A DNA stretch of 64,000 nucleotides from Kribbella rubisoli (GTDB taxonomy: Bacteria > Actinomycetota > Actinomycetes > Propionibacteriales > Kribbellaceae): assembly GCF_004217145.1 (NCBI RefSeq), contig NZ_SHKR01000011.1:434001-498000 (forward strand). The letters run 5' to 3'. The position numbers and the translations under genes were made by a program. The notes under the pieces were generated by a model. That model did not search any database. It saw only the letters and a list, made by a program, of their open reading frames with translations, and was not told the origin of the DNA. Shown in pieces: positions 43,512-52,682 of the stretch (position 1 is the first letter of the stretch; each line of letters begins with the position of its first letter).

Positions 43512-44033
43512 TCAGTTTCCCGGGAGATTCCGGTAGTGACTGGAGTGGTAGATCAGGGCGCTCGGGTCAGCCGGCTCGCCGGTGCCGAGGCTCAGCACCT
43601 CACCCACCACGATCGTGTGGTCGCCCCCGTCGTACGTCGCCCAGGTGCGGCACTCGAGCCAGGACAGCGAGTCGTCGACCACCGGGCATCCCGTCTTCGG
43701 GCCGGCCGTCGTACCGATGCCGTCGAACTGGCTGTACAGGTCCCGCCCGGACCGCGCGAACCGCTCCGCGATCTCCCGCTGCGCACCGGACAGCACCGAC
43801 GCCGCCCAGTACCCGCAGTCGAGTACGGCGGCATGCATCCGCACGCCCTTGTCCACGCAGACGAGCACCAGCGGCGGGTCGAGCGACACCGAGGTGAACG
43901 CGTTCGCGGTCATCGCATGCGCGACGCCGTCCTGCAGCGTGCTCATGATCGTGATCCCCGACGCGAACCGCCCGAGCGCAGTACGGAACTCCGCAGGCGG
44001 GACGCTCCCACTGGGCTCGGATGAGGACACCAC
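43512..44033 (-). CDS. flavin reductase-like FMN-binding protein
   Basis: 173 residues of the flavin reductase (HpaC-like) fold: FRTALGRFASGITIMSTLQD, AMTANAFTSVSLDPPLVLVC and a late HTIVVGEVLSL. These proteins supply reduced FMN/FAD to two-component monooxygenases. No monooxygenase gene is adjacent, so the partner is unknown. Start is GTG-type M at 44033. Confidence 0.88.
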   Translation of the reverse strand: MVSSSEPSGSVPPAEFRTALGRFASGITIMSTLQDGVAHAMTANAFTSVSLDPPLVLVCVDKGVRMHAAVLDCGYWAASVLSGAQREIAERFARSGRDLYSQFDGIGTTAGPKTGCPVVDDSLSWLECRTWATYDGGDHTIVVGEVLSLGTGEPADPSALIYHSSHYRNLPGN

Positions 44034-44115
44034 TGCAGGTTATGCCTGCCGGAAGGTTGATGCCTCAACCGAGCGTGTGGCAACGGTCACCTCACAGGTC
44101 GTCCGGCCAAATCGT

Positions 44116-45027
44116 CTAGAGGCCCGCGAACAGGTCGTGCTCCAGACCGTCGGCGTCCGGCGCGGGGGTGCCCTTGACCAGGCGGTACGGCTCGGAGCTC
44201 CAGATCTGGTTGCCGAGGTTGTTCGACAGGGCGAAGAACGGGCCGTCGACGGTGATCTGGGTGGCGTGCGCCTTCATCGCGTTCATCTTGCGGTCGACGA
44301 ACTGCTCGCCGTCGACGATGCAGTCGATCAGCCGGTCGGGGGTGATCATCGGCGGCATCGGGCCGTCGGGGTCCAGCCCCTCGAACGTCGTGGTGTCGCC
44401 GGCCTCGCGGAGCAGCCGCAGCTGCGAACGCATCCGGGACTCGGCCATCGCCGTCCAGTAGATCTTCGGGATGTCCCAGGCCGGGCCGAGGTCCTCCCGG
44501 TACGACCGCGCGGCGGCGAGGTCCGCGGCGTATGTCGCGACGCGGTGGGCCTTGATGTGATCGGGATGGCCGTAGTTGCCCCACTGGTCGTAGGTCACCA
44601 GGACCTGCGGACGGAGCTCGCGGATCAGCGGGACCAGATCGTTCGCCGCGGTGACCAGGTCGGCCTGCCAGAAGCTGTCCTTGCGGGTCTCGTGCGGGAC
44701 GTCGGCGTTGCCCTCGTCGTTGTAGATCATCCCGGTGTCGCGATATTTGCCCGCGCCGCCGAGGAAGCGGTGGTCGGTGACTCCGAGCTGGGCCATCGCG
44801 TTGGCGAGCTCACCGATCCGGTGCTCGCCGAGGGCGTCGTCCTGGTCGGAGGCCAGGTGGGCGAGCTCGGGGACGAGGACCTCACCCTCCTCACCGAGGG
44901 TGCAGGTGATCAGCGTGACGTGGGCGCCCTCAGCCACGTAGCGCGCCATCGTGGCACCGTTGTTGATGGTTTCGTCGTCCGGGTGGGCGTGCACCAGCAT
45001 CAACCGGCGCTCAGCAAGCTCAACCAT
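44116..45027 (-). CDS. mshB: GlcNAc-inositol deacetylase of mycothiol biosynthesis
   Basis: 303 residues of the PIG-L/LmbE fold. Zinc and catalytic residues are in HAHPDDE (His15, Asp18) and NYGHPDHIKAHRVAT. Length and the TYDQWGNYGHPDH region fit MshB rather than the related mycothiol-S-conjugate amidase Mca. It deacetylates GlcNAc-Ins, the second step towards mycothiol, the major thiol of actinobacteria, and agrees with the MDMPI gene at 17419. Confidence 0.9.
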   Translation of the reverse strand: MVELAERRLMLVHAHPDDETINNGATMARYVAEGAHVTLITCTLGEEGEVLVPELAHLASDQDDALGEHRIGELANAMAQLGVTDHRFLGGAGKYRDTGMIYNDEGNADVPHETRKDSFWQADLVTAANDLVPLIRELRPQVLVTYDQWGNYGHPDHIKAHRVATYAADLAAARSYREDLGPAWDIPKIYWTAMAESRMRSQLRLLREAGDTTTFEGLDPDGPMPPMITPDRLIDCIVDGEQFVDRKMNAMKAHATQITVDGPFFALSNNLGNQIWSSEPYRLVKGTPAPDADGLEHDLFAGL

Positions 45028-45061
45028 GCCGAAAGCCTACGTCGGCCCTCGGACAGTTCTG

Positions 45062-45358
45062 TCAGCCGAACCGGCGGACGAGCAGACAGCCCGCCTGGAA
45101 ACGGGACTTCGCGCCGAGCCCGGCGATCAATGCGCTGATCTCGGCGCGCACCGTCCGCAACGACAGACCCAGGTCGCGGGCGATCGCGGCATCCTTCGCG
45201 CCGGTCGACATCATCCGGCCGATCGTGACCTGCCGGCTGGTCAGCTCCCTGACCGCCGCCGGGGTCCGCCGGTGCGACCCGAGCTCGTACACCTCGCACA
45301 CGATCTCGGGCGCGAAGTCCTCTCTTCGCACCACCGGAACTGCCGGATACACCGACAT
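45062..45358 (-). CDS. short LuxR-type HTH protein
   Basis: 98 residues from ATG 45358 (GGAGGAG upstream). It consists of a short N-terminal stretch and a LuxR-like HTH (ELTSRQVTIGRMMSTGAKDA, AIARDLGLSLRTVRAEISAL). No receiver or ligand domain is present. Such small proteins may control neighbouring genes, but no target is evident. Confidence 0.8.
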   Translation of the reverse strand: MSVYPAVPVVRREDFAPEIVCEVYELGSHRRTPAAVRELTSRQVTIGRMMSTGAKDAAIARDLGLSLRTVRAEISALIAGLGAKSRFQAGCLLVRRFG

Positions 45359-45498
45359 ACAAACTCCTCCCCAGAAGTCCTCAGGGCAGGATTCTCGTCG
45401 GCGAGTCGGACCACTCACCAGGTACAACCCATACAAACCACCCATACAGTTCCGCTGCGTGAGGTTTCGGTGGCGGACAGCGGTGTGACTTCTGCCAC

Positions 45499-45861
45499 TC
45501 AGAGTCGGTCGCGCAAAGCCCGCACGAACGGGCGATCCGGCTCCAGCCAGTTCTTCTCGTCGAGCTCGGCGGGTCCGAACCAGCGCAGTTCCGCGTGCTC
45601 CCGCAGTACCGGATCTCCGGCGACGGCCGTGGCCAGATAGACGTGCAGCCGGTAGTCCGCCGAGATGTCCACGCCCGGGCCGAGCGAGTCGCCGACCTTG
45701 ATCTCCAGATCGAGCTCCTCGCGGATCTCCCGCACCGCGGCCTGTTCGTCGGTCTCCCCCGGCTCGACCTTCCCGCCCGGGAACTCCCAGCCGCCGCCCA
45801 CCCGGTACGCCGCCAGCACCAGACCGTCGCGGACGACGGCGACTCCAACAACTGTCTGCAT
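45499..45861 (-). CDS. NUDIX hydrolase (MutT-like)
   Basis: 120 residues from ATG 45861. The Nudix box is complete: GKVEPGETDEQAAVREIREE followed by LDL, with WEFPGG just before. Size and start (TVVGVAVVRDGLVLAAYR) suggest an 8-oxo-dGTP-type sanitising enzyme, which is inference. Divergent from the hypothetical gene at 45911. Confidence 0.88.
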   Translation of the reverse strand: MQTVVGVAVVRDGLVLAAYRVGGGWEFPGGKVEPGETDEQAAVREIREELDLEIKVGDSLGPGVDISADYRLHVYLATAVAGDPVLREHAELRWFGPAELDEKNWLEPDRPFVRALRDRL

Positions 45862-45910
45862 TGTCGCGACTCTGCCAGAAACTGTCCGCCGAGTCCGACA
45901 TGATGCCCGT

Positions 45911-46543
45911 ATGCCGTTGCAGAACAGGGTTCTGCCCACCCAGGAGATCGTGGCCGAGTCAGGCCGCGGTCTGCTGATGGGCAACCGCGGCAGCCTGCAC
46001 TCGACCGACCGCCGCCTGGGCACGACCCGCTGGCGGTCGAAGGCGTGGATCTGCTGCGTCCTTGACTGGAAGGGGATCCGGCGCGATCCGATGCCGCCGG
46101 GACGCTGGACGGCACTGTTCTTCTTCGACGAGGCCGTCGCTCTCGCCGCGGGACATCGCCCTTGTCATTACTGCCGCCGCAGGGATTTCCTGCTGTACGC
46201 CGGGGCGTGGGCGCGCGCCCGCGATCTCCCTGAGCGTCCGCGGGCGGCGGAAATGGACGCGGTACTGCACAGCGAACGGGTCGAATCGCGGACCCGACGG
46301 CAACGAACCACCACCCAGGACCTCGCCGGCCTGCCGGACGGGGCGATGGTGCGGTTCGACGGACGTCCGGCGCTGGTGCTCGGGCAGCAGGTGCTGCCGT
46401 GGTCCTGGGACGGGTACGGCGAGGCGCTGCGACCGCCCGGTCTGCATCAGGTGGAGACGCTTACTCCACCGGCGAATCTTCTTGTACTGAAGGCCGGATT
46501 CGCTCCATTACTCCACCCGTCGGCACGGTCGCAACTGAGGTAA
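45911..46543 (+). CDS. conserved hypothetical protein with Ada-like Cys/His motif
   Basis: 210 residues from ATG 45911. The segment AAGHRPCHYCRRRDFLLYAG recalls the metal-binding piece of Ada-type proteins (GxRPCxxC). VLHSERVESRTRRQRTTTQD is basic and could touch nucleic acid. No named family is known to me. It starts 50 bases from the divergent NUDIX gene, which hints at a role linked to nucleotide damage, but this is weak. Confidence 0.6.
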   Translation: MPLQNRVLPTQEIVAESGRGLLMGNRGSLHSTDRRLGTTRWRSKAWICCVLDWKGIRRDPMPPGRWTALFFFDEAVALAAGHRPCHYCRRRDFLLYAGAWARARDLPERPRAAEMDAVLHSERVESRTRRQRTTTQDLAGLPDGAMVRFDGRPALVLGQQVLPWSWDGYGEALRPPGLHQVETLTPPANLLVLKAGFAPLLHPSARSQLR

Positions 46544-46645
46544 CCCTAACCGGAAACACGCCGTACCGATGGGTCTTCCGTTGGGCGCTTCGCGGGGGCA
46601 AAGTGTGCCCATACTGACAGCTACATAACCATCACTGGAGTAGGC

Positions 46646-46939
46646 ATGGGTGAAGGCAACAACAGCGTTGCCGCGGTCGCTCGCGCGCTCGAAGGGCTAC
46701 ACGGTGCCGTCGGCAAACTGAGCCAGGAGTACGGTGACACCCTCGGCATTCGCCGCCTGGTGTCCGACGTGGCCCGGCTGAGCGACGATCTCGCAGAGCT
46801 CGGCCCGCCCGACCCCAGGCACAGGCCCGGACCCGTTCCGGAGGAACTCGAGGAGATTCCCGACGTGGAGTATGACGCGTCCATGTGGACAGACGCGGAG
46901 CATGAAGGCTTCGGCGCGCCTGACAGGCACGCTCCCTGA
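46646..46939 (+). CDS. small hypothetical protein leading the Sdh operon
   Basis: 97 residues, helical then Pro/Glu-rich (VARALEGLHGAVGKLSQEYG, then PPDPRHRPGPVPEELEEIPD). GGAGTAGGC precedes the ATG. Its stop overlaps the ATG of the Sdh membrane anchor (TGATG), so it is co-translated. Function unknown. Confidence 0.7.
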   Translation: MGEGNNSVAAVARALEGLHGAVGKLSQEYGDTLGIRRLVSDVARLSDDLAELGPPDPRHRPGPVPEELEEIPDVEYDASMWTDAEHEGFGAPDRHAP

Positions 46940-47739
46940 TGGCCACCGGAGTAGACAGCCCCGGCCGCGCACAGATAGGCCTCAAGACCGCGAGATCGGA
47001 TCGATGGTGGCTCGCGCCGTTACGGATCGGCGTGATCCTGCTGTTCTTCGTCGTCTACGCGACGATCCGGATCTTCATGAACAAGTGGTACTGGGTCGAT
47101 GAGTTCCACTACCTGACACCGCTGTACTCGCCCTGTGTCACCAGCAGCTGTGTCGAAGGCTCCAGCCACCTCGGCACCTGGTTCGGCGACTTCCCGCGGT
47201 TCGTGCCGTTCAGCCTGATCACGTTCGTGATCCTGGCCGGCTTCCGCGGCACCTGCTACTACTACCGCAAGGCGGGCTACCGGTCGCTGTTCTTCGCGCC
47301 GGCCGCGTGTGCGGTGCCTGAGCCGCACAAGACCTACACCGGTGAGCGCAAGTTCCCGCTGGTGGCGCTGAACCTGCACCGCTACTTCTTCTACGGCGCG
47401 CTGGTCTTCGGCCTGCTCAACGTCTACGACGGCGTTCAGGCCTTCCACGGCAAGGACGGCGGTTTCGGTATCGGCCTCGGCACCGTGATCATCTGGGTCA
47501 ACCTGGTCTGCCTGTGGCTGTACACGCTGTCCTGCCACGCCTGCCGGCACATCGTCGGCGGCCGCCTGAAGAACTTCTCCAAGCACCCGCTGCGCTACCG
47601 GTACTGGACCTTCGTGTCCAAGCTGAACCCGAAGCACGGCACGTTCGCGATGACGTCGCTGTTCACCGTGATCCTGACCGACTTCTACATCATGGCCCTC
47701 GCGGCCGGATGGTTCTCCGACCTGCGCATCATCAACTGA
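46939..47739 (+). CDS. succinate dehydrogenase membrane anchor subunit (Rv0249c-like)
   Basis: 266 residues with about five membrane segments (WLAPLRIGVILLFFVVYATI, FVPFSLITFVILAGF, ALVFGLLNVYDG, VNLVCLWLYTLSCHACRHIV and a last one near 245) and conserved His residues suitable for haem. It fits the single-gene anchor of the mycobacterial Sdh1 type. It passes electrons from the iron-sulphur subunit to quinone in the cytoplasmic membrane. Followed by sdhA after 15 bases. Confidence 0.88.
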   Translation: MATGVDSPGRAQIGLKTARSDRWWLAPLRIGVILLFFVVYATIRIFMNKWYWVDEFHYLTPLYSPCVTSSCVEGSSHLGTWFGDFPRFVPFSLITFVILAGFRGTCYYYRKAGYRSLFFAPAACAVPEPHKTYTGERKFPLVALNLHRYFFYGALVFGLLNVYDGVQAFHGKDGGFGIGLGTVIIWVNLVCLWLYTLSCHACRHIVGGRLKNFSKHPLRYRYWTFVSKLNPKHGTFAMTSLFTVILTDFYIMALAAGWFSDLRIIN

Positions 47740-47754
47740 CCGGGATTTCTGGAT

Positions 47755-49632
47755 ATGACTGAGCTGGAACGACACTCCTACGACGTCGTCGTGATCGGGG
47801 CCGGCGGCGCCGGCCTGCGCGCGGCGATCGAGGCCCGTGAGCAGGGCAAGAAGACCGCGATCATCTGCAAGTCGCTGTTCGGCAAGGCGCACACGGTGAT
47901 GGCCGAGGGCGGTTGCGCGGCCGCGATGGGCAACGCGAACTCCAACGACAACTGGCAGGTCCACTACCGCGACACGATGCGCGGCGGGAAGTTCCTGAAC
48001 AACTGGCGGATGGCCGAGCTGCACGCGCAGGAGGCTCCCGACCGGGTCTGGGAGCTGGAGACGTACGGCGCGCTGTTCGACCGCACGCCCGACGGCCGGA
48101 TCAGCCAGCGCAACTTCGGCGGCCACACCTACCCGCGGCTCGCGCACGTCGGCGACCGCACCGGCCTGGAACTGATCCGCACCCTGCAGCAGAAGATCGT
48201 CTCGCTGCAGCAGGAGGACTTCGAGGCCACCGGCGACTACGAGGCCAACCTCAAGGTGTACGCCGAGTGCACGATCACCGAGCTGATGAAGGACGGCGAC
48301 GCGATCTCCGGCGCCTTCGGGTACTGGCGTGAGTCCGGCCGGTTCATCCTGTTCGACGCACCGGCGGTCGTGCTGGCGACCGGCGGGGTCGGCAAGTCCT
48401 TCAAGGTCACCTCGAACTCCTGGGAGTACACCGGTGACGGGCACGCGCTGGCCATGCGGGCCGGCGCGACGCTGATCAACATGGAGTTCATCCAGTTCCA
48501 CCCGACCGGCATGGTCTGGCCGCCGTCGGTGAAGGGGATCCTGGTCACGGAGTCGGTCCGCGGCGACGGCGGCGTACTGAAGAACTCCGAGGGCAAGCGG
48601 TTCATGTTCGACTACGTGCCGGACGTGTTCCGGGCGCAGTACGCGGACAACGAAGAAGAGGCCGACCGCTGGTACAAGGACGCCGACAACAACCGGCGCC
48701 CACCGGAGCTGCTGCCGCGGGACGAGGTCGCGCGCGCGATCAACTCCGAGGTGAAGGCAGGCCGGGGTACGCCGCACGGCGGCGTGTTCCTGGACGTTTC
48801 GACCCGGCTGCCGGCCGAGGAGATCACTCGGCGGCTGCCGTCGATGCACCACCAGTTCAAGGAGCTGGCGGACGTCGACATCACCAAGGAGCCGATGGAG
48901 GTCGGTCCGACCTGCCACTACGTGATGGGCGGCGTCGAGGTCGACCCGGACACCGCGTCGTCGACGGTCCCCGGTCTGTTCGCGGCCGGTGAGGTTGCCG
49001 GCGGCATGCACGGGTCGAACCGGCTCGGCGGCAACTCGCTGTCCGACCTGCTCGTCTTCGGACGGCGCGCCGGCATGGGCGCCGCGACGTACGTCGACGG
49101 TCTGCAGGAGCGGCCGAAGATCGACGAGGCCGATGTGGACTCGGCCGCGACCGAGGCGCTGGCGCCGTTCGAGCTCGAGGGCGGCGAGAACCCGTACTCG
49201 ATCCACCAGGACCTGCAGCAGTCGATGAACGACCTGGTCGGCATCATCCGCAAGGAAGAGGAGATGGAGCGTGCGCTCGGCCGGCTGGCCGAGTTCCGCG
49301 GCCGGATCGCGAAGATGACGGTGGAGGGTCACCGGCAGTTCAACCCCGGCTGGCACCTGGCGCTCGACCTGCGGAACATGCTGACCGTGTCCGAGTGCGT
49401 GGCCGGTGCGGCGCTGCTGCGGCAGGAGTCGCGCGGCGGTCACACCCGCGACGACTTCCCGGAGATGTCGCCGGAGTGGCGCAAGAAGCTGCTGGTCTGC
49501 AAGCTCGACGCCGAGGGCCACGTGAACGTGACCGAGGAGCAGCAGATCCCGATGCGCGAGGACCTGCTCGAGCTGTTCGAGGTCGACGAACTGAAGAAGT
49601 ACCTGACGGATGAGGAGCTGCCGGCCAAATGA
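47755..49632 (+). CDS. sdhA: succinate dehydrogenase/fumarate reductase flavoprotein subunit
   Basis: 625 residues. FAD-binding GAGGAGLRAAIEAREQGKK at the start, FGKAHTVMAEGGCAAAMG with the His that carries FAD covalently, the active-site HPTG region, and EVGPTCHYVMGGVEVD-type capping/catalytic segments. It oxidises succinate to fumarate on the inner face of the membrane. Ends overlapping sdhB by four bases (ATGA). Confidence 0.95.
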   Translation: MTELERHSYDVVVIGAGGAGLRAAIEAREQGKKTAIICKSLFGKAHTVMAEGGCAAAMGNANSNDNWQVHYRDTMRGGKFLNNWRMAELHAQEAPDRVWELETYGALFDRTPDGRISQRNFGGHTYPRLAHVGDRTGLELIRTLQQKIVSLQQEDFEATGDYEANLKVYAECTITELMKDGDAISGAFGYWRESGRFILFDAPAVVLATGGVGKSFKVTSNSWEYTGDGHALAMRAGATLINMEFIQFHPTGMVWPPSVKGILVTESVRGDGGVLKNSEGKRFMFDYVPDVFRAQYADNEEEADRWYKDADNNRRPPELLPRDEVARAINSEVKAGRGTPHGGVFLDVSTRLPAEEITRRLPSMHHQFKELADVDITKEPMEVGPTCHYVMGGVEVDPDTASSTVPGLFAAGEVAGGMHGSNRLGGNSLSDLLVFGRRAGMGAATYVDGLQERPKIDEADVDSAATEALAPFELEGGENPYSIHQDLQQSMNDLVGIIRKEEEMERALGRLAEFRGRIAKMTVEGHRQFNPGWHLALDLRNMLTVSECVAGAALLRQESRGGHTRDDFPEMSPEWRKKLLVCKLDAEGHVNVTEEQQIPMREDLLELFEVDELKKYLTDEELPAK

Positions 49633-50381
49633 GTTACAAGGGCAAATTCCGCGTCTGGCGCGGGGACTCCGAGGGCGGCGAGCTCAAGGACTACGAGGTC
49701 GAGGTGAACGAGGGCGAGGTCGTCCTCGACGTCATCCACCGGCTGCAGGCGACGCAGACGCCGGACATGGCGGTCCGGTGGAACTGCAAGGCCGGCAAGT
49801 GCGGCTCCTGCAGCGCCGAGATCAACGGCATGCCGAAGCTGATGTGCATGTGCCGGATGAACACGTTCGAAGAGGACGAGGTCGTCACGGTCACGCCGAT
49901 GCGGACGTTCCCGGTGATCCGGGACCTGGTCACCGACGTCTCGTTCAACTACCAGAAGGCCCGCGAGGTTCCGGCCTTCAAGCCGCCGGCGGACCTGAAG
50001 CCGGGTGAGTACCGGATGCAGCAGGTGGACGTGGAGCGCTCGCAGGAGTTCCGCAAGTGCATCGAGTGCTTCCTGTGCCAGGACACCTGCCACGTGATCC
50101 GGGACCACGAGGAGAACAAGGAGTCGTTCTCCGGTCCCCGGTTCCTGATGCGCGTCGCCGAGCTGGACATGCACCCGCTCGACGCCGCCGATCGGCAGAA
50201 CGCGGCCCAGGACCAGCACGGGCTGGGCTTCTGCAACATCACCAAGTGCTGCACCGAGGTCTGCCCCGAACACATCAAGATCACCGACAACGCGCTGATC
50301 CCGATGAAGGAGCGCGTCGCCGACCGCAAGTACGACCCGATCGTCTGGCTCGGCAACAAGATCCGCCGCCGCCCGGCCTGA
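49629..50381 (+). CDS. sdhB: succinate dehydrogenase/fumarate reductase iron-sulphur subunit
   Basis: 250 residues. The [2Fe-2S] domain has CKAGKCGSCSAEINGM...C; the second domain has CIECFLCQDTC and KCCTEVCPEHIK for the [4Fe-4S] and [3Fe-4S] clusters. It transfers electrons from SdhA to the membrane anchor. Last gene of the operon; the palindromic repeat copy 3 lies 100 bases after its stop. Confidence 0.95.
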   Translation: MSYKGKFRVWRGDSEGGELKDYEVEVNEGEVVLDVIHRLQATQTPDMAVRWNCKAGKCGSCSAEINGMPKLMCMCRMNTFEEDEVVTVTPMRTFPVIRDLVTDVSFNYQKAREVPAFKPPADLKPGEYRMQQVDVERSQEFRKCIECFLCQDTCHVIRDHEENKESFSGPRFLMRVAELDMHPLDAADRQNAAQDQHGLGFCNITKCCTEVCPEHIKITDNALIPMKERVADRKYDPIVWLGNKIRRRPA

Positions 50382-50479
50382 CGCAGACCCATCCCGCCGC
50401 ACCCGGCGGCACCGCAGTACCCGAGCCCCTGGCCCCACCCGGAGCCAGGGGCTCACCCCTTGCCCGGCCCCATCTGCCT

Positions 50480-50550
50480 GGTTCACCCATCCCGTGGTGG
50501 GTTCCCCGCCCGTAACCAGGGCCGGGAACCCACCATCGGATGGGTGAACC
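50480..50550. repeat. dispersed palindromic repeat, copy 3
   Basis: Arms 50480-50505 and 50525-50550 are inverted copies with two mismatches around a 19-base loop. Words GGTTCACCCATCCCG and GATGGGTGAACC match copies 1 and 2. It lies between sdhB and the AarF-type gene; the remainder of 50382-50679 shows no gene. Confidence 0.85.
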
Positions 50551-50679
50551 CATGAACGCGCATGGCGGGGTGGGCCGAGGGCGGGACACGGGGTGGTCAC
50601 GCGCGTGGGGGACGTGGCCGGGGTGGGTCACTCGCGTGGGTGAGTCGGTTGGGGTGGGGCAGCACCTATCGTTCCGGAC

Positions 50680-52653
50680 ATGGACGTTGTGGTTGCGGGG
50701 TTGTTCAGCCTGGGTGTGTTCCTGGTGATCTTCGTGCCGGTCGCGCAGCGGTTGCTGGGTGTGCGGTTCGGGGTGGTGCGGATGGTGCTGGCCGCCGCGA
50801 TCACGCTGAGTCTGTTCAGCCCGATCGCCAACGCGCTGGTGGGCAAACCGCCGTACACCGGGTCGAACGGCGTGGCGATCGCGTTCCTGGTGCTGACGAC
50901 GCTGTTCTCGATGCTGGCCGGGCTCGTGTTCCTGGTCCTGGCCGAAGCGCTGGTGCCGACCGGGTCGTTGCCTCGGGCCCGCGATCTGCGCCGGGATCTG
51001 AGCGGCCGGATCGCCCGCACCCGGCGGTACCTGCAGATCCTCCGGATCGCGATCAAGCACGGCCTCGGACCGTACCTCCGCGGCCGCCGGCGCCCCGGCC
51101 GGGAGAACGCTGCCGGGCAGGCCGACCTGGCTCGCTCGCTGCGGCTCGCGCTCGACGAGGCCGGTGTCACGTTCGTGAAGCTCGGCCAGGTGCTGTCCAC
51201 CCGCAGCGACATCATCCCCAGCGCGGTCGCCACCGAGCTCAGCAGGCTTCAGGACCAGGTCTCCCCCGGTCCCTGGGCGGAGATCGAGCAGGTCCTCACC
51301 GAGGAGCTCGGCGCCCCACCCCGTCAGGTGTACGCCGACTTCGACAGCGAACCGCTCGCCGCCGCGTCCGTCGCGCAGGTCTACACCGCCCGCCTACCTG
51401 ACGGCCCGCGCGTTGTGGTCAAGGTCCAGCGCCCCGGTATCGCCGGCATCGTCGACCGGGACCTCGACATCGTCCGCCGCCTCGCCCGCCTGCTCGAGCG
51501 GAACACCGATTGGGGCCGCTCGATGGGCGTTCGCGCTCTCGCCGACGGGTTCGCCGACGCGATGCGCGAGGAGCTCGACTTCACCGTCGAGGCCGGCAAC
51601 ATGACCACGGTCGCCGCCGGCCGTTCCGTTGCTTCCAGCAACGACCTCGTCGTACCGCAGCTGTACCCGGACCAGTCGACCCGCCGCGTCCTCACGATGG
51701 AGCGCCTGGACGGAATCGGTCTCGGCAATGCGCGGCAGGCGATCGCCGACCGGGGCCTCGATCCTGTCCGCCTCGGCCGTTCGCTCTTCGACTGCCTGCT
51801 CGGGCAGGTGGCGATCGACGGCGTCTTCCACGCCGACCCGCACCCCGGCAACTTCCTGCTGCTCGTCGACGGCCGGATCGGCATGCTCGACCTCGGCTCG
51901 GTCGGCCGCCTCGACCCCGCCACCCGCGACGCCTTACAGCGCTTCCTGCTGGCGATCGACCACGGCGATCCGGTGTCCGCGACCGATGCCTTGCTCGAGA
52001 TCGTCTACCTCCCCGACGTCATCGACGAACGCGCTCTCGAGCGGGCTGTCGGCCAGTTCATGACCCGGCACCTCGCGGCCGGGGTCTCGCTCGGGCCGGC
52101 CATGTTCAACGACCTGTTCAAGATCATCACGTCGCACGATCTCGGCGTGCCGCCTGAGGTTGCCGCGGTGTTCCGTGCGCTGGCGACGATCGAGGGGACG
52201 ATCTCGCGTATCTCCCCCGGGTTCGATCTGGTCGCCGCGTCGCGTCAGTTTGCCGCGGCCCACGTCACGGATCGCCTTGCCCCGGAGGCGTTACGCCGTA
52301 CGGCGACCGAGGAATTGGCGACGCTGTTGCCGATGTTGCGGCGGCTGCCGCGGCGGATCGACCGGATCGCGGCCGCCGCGGAGAGCGGACGGCTCGGCGT
52401 CAACGTCAGACTCCTCGCCGACGACCGCGACCGCCGGCACATCACCGGCCTGCTTCACCAAGCCCTGCTGGCGATCCTCGGCGCGACCGCGGGTCTGATG
52501 GCCGTGCTGCTGCTCGGTACGCCGGGCGGCCCGCAGGTCACGGCGTCCATGACGCTCTACCAACTGATCGGCTACAACCTGCTGGTGATCTGCGCGGTCC
52601 TCGTGCTTCGCGTCCTGGTGCTGATCTTCCGCCTGCCACGCCACTTGACTTAA
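50680..52653 (+). CDS. AarF/UbiB (ABC1) family atypical kinase
   Basis: 657 residues. Two or three N-terminal membrane segments, then the UbiB core: FVKLGQVLSTRSDIIP (KxGQ motif), AAASVAQVYTARLPDG (Ala-rich nucleotide loop), VFHADPHPGNFLLLVDGRIG and LDLGSVGRL (catalytic and metal Asp residues). Two C-terminal membrane segments follow. UbiB-type proteins support quinone biosynthesis or lipid handling; closeness to sdh is suggestive only. Confidence 0.9.
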   Translation: MDVVVAGLFSLGVFLVIFVPVAQRLLGVRFGVVRMVLAAAITLSLFSPIANALVGKPPYTGSNGVAIAFLVLTTLFSMLAGLVFLVLAEALVPTGSLPRARDLRRDLSGRIARTRRYLQILRIAIKHGLGPYLRGRRRPGRENAAGQADLARSLRLALDEAGVTFVKLGQVLSTRSDIIPSAVATELSRLQDQVSPGPWAEIEQVLTEELGAPPRQVYADFDSEPLAAASVAQVYTARLPDGPRVVVKVQRPGIAGIVDRDLDIVRRLARLLERNTDWGRSMGVRALADGFADAMREELDFTVEAGNMTTVAAGRSVASSNDLVVPQLYPDQSTRRVLTMERLDGIGLGNARQAIADRGLDPVRLGRSLFDCLLGQVAIDGVFHADPHPGNFLLLVDGRIGMLDLGSVGRLDPATRDALQRFLLAIDHGDPVSATDALLEIVYLPDVIDERALERAVGQFMTRHLAAGVSLGPAMFNDLFKIITSHDLGVPPEVAAVFRALATIEGTISRISPGFDLVAASRQFAAAHVTDRLAPEALRRTATEELATLLPMLRRLPRRIDRIAAAAESGRLGVNVRLLADDRDRRHITGLLHQALLAILGATAGLMAVLLLGTPGGPQVTASMTLYQLIGYNLLVICAVLVLRVLVLIFRLPRHLT

Positions 52654-52682
52654 ACCTAACTTGAACTTCGACCATATCCTTC

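Noticed and set aside
47020..49521. 833-residue minus-strand frame opposite the Sdh genes
   Set aside because: Composition typical of a mirror frame; SdhA and its anchor explain the DNA.
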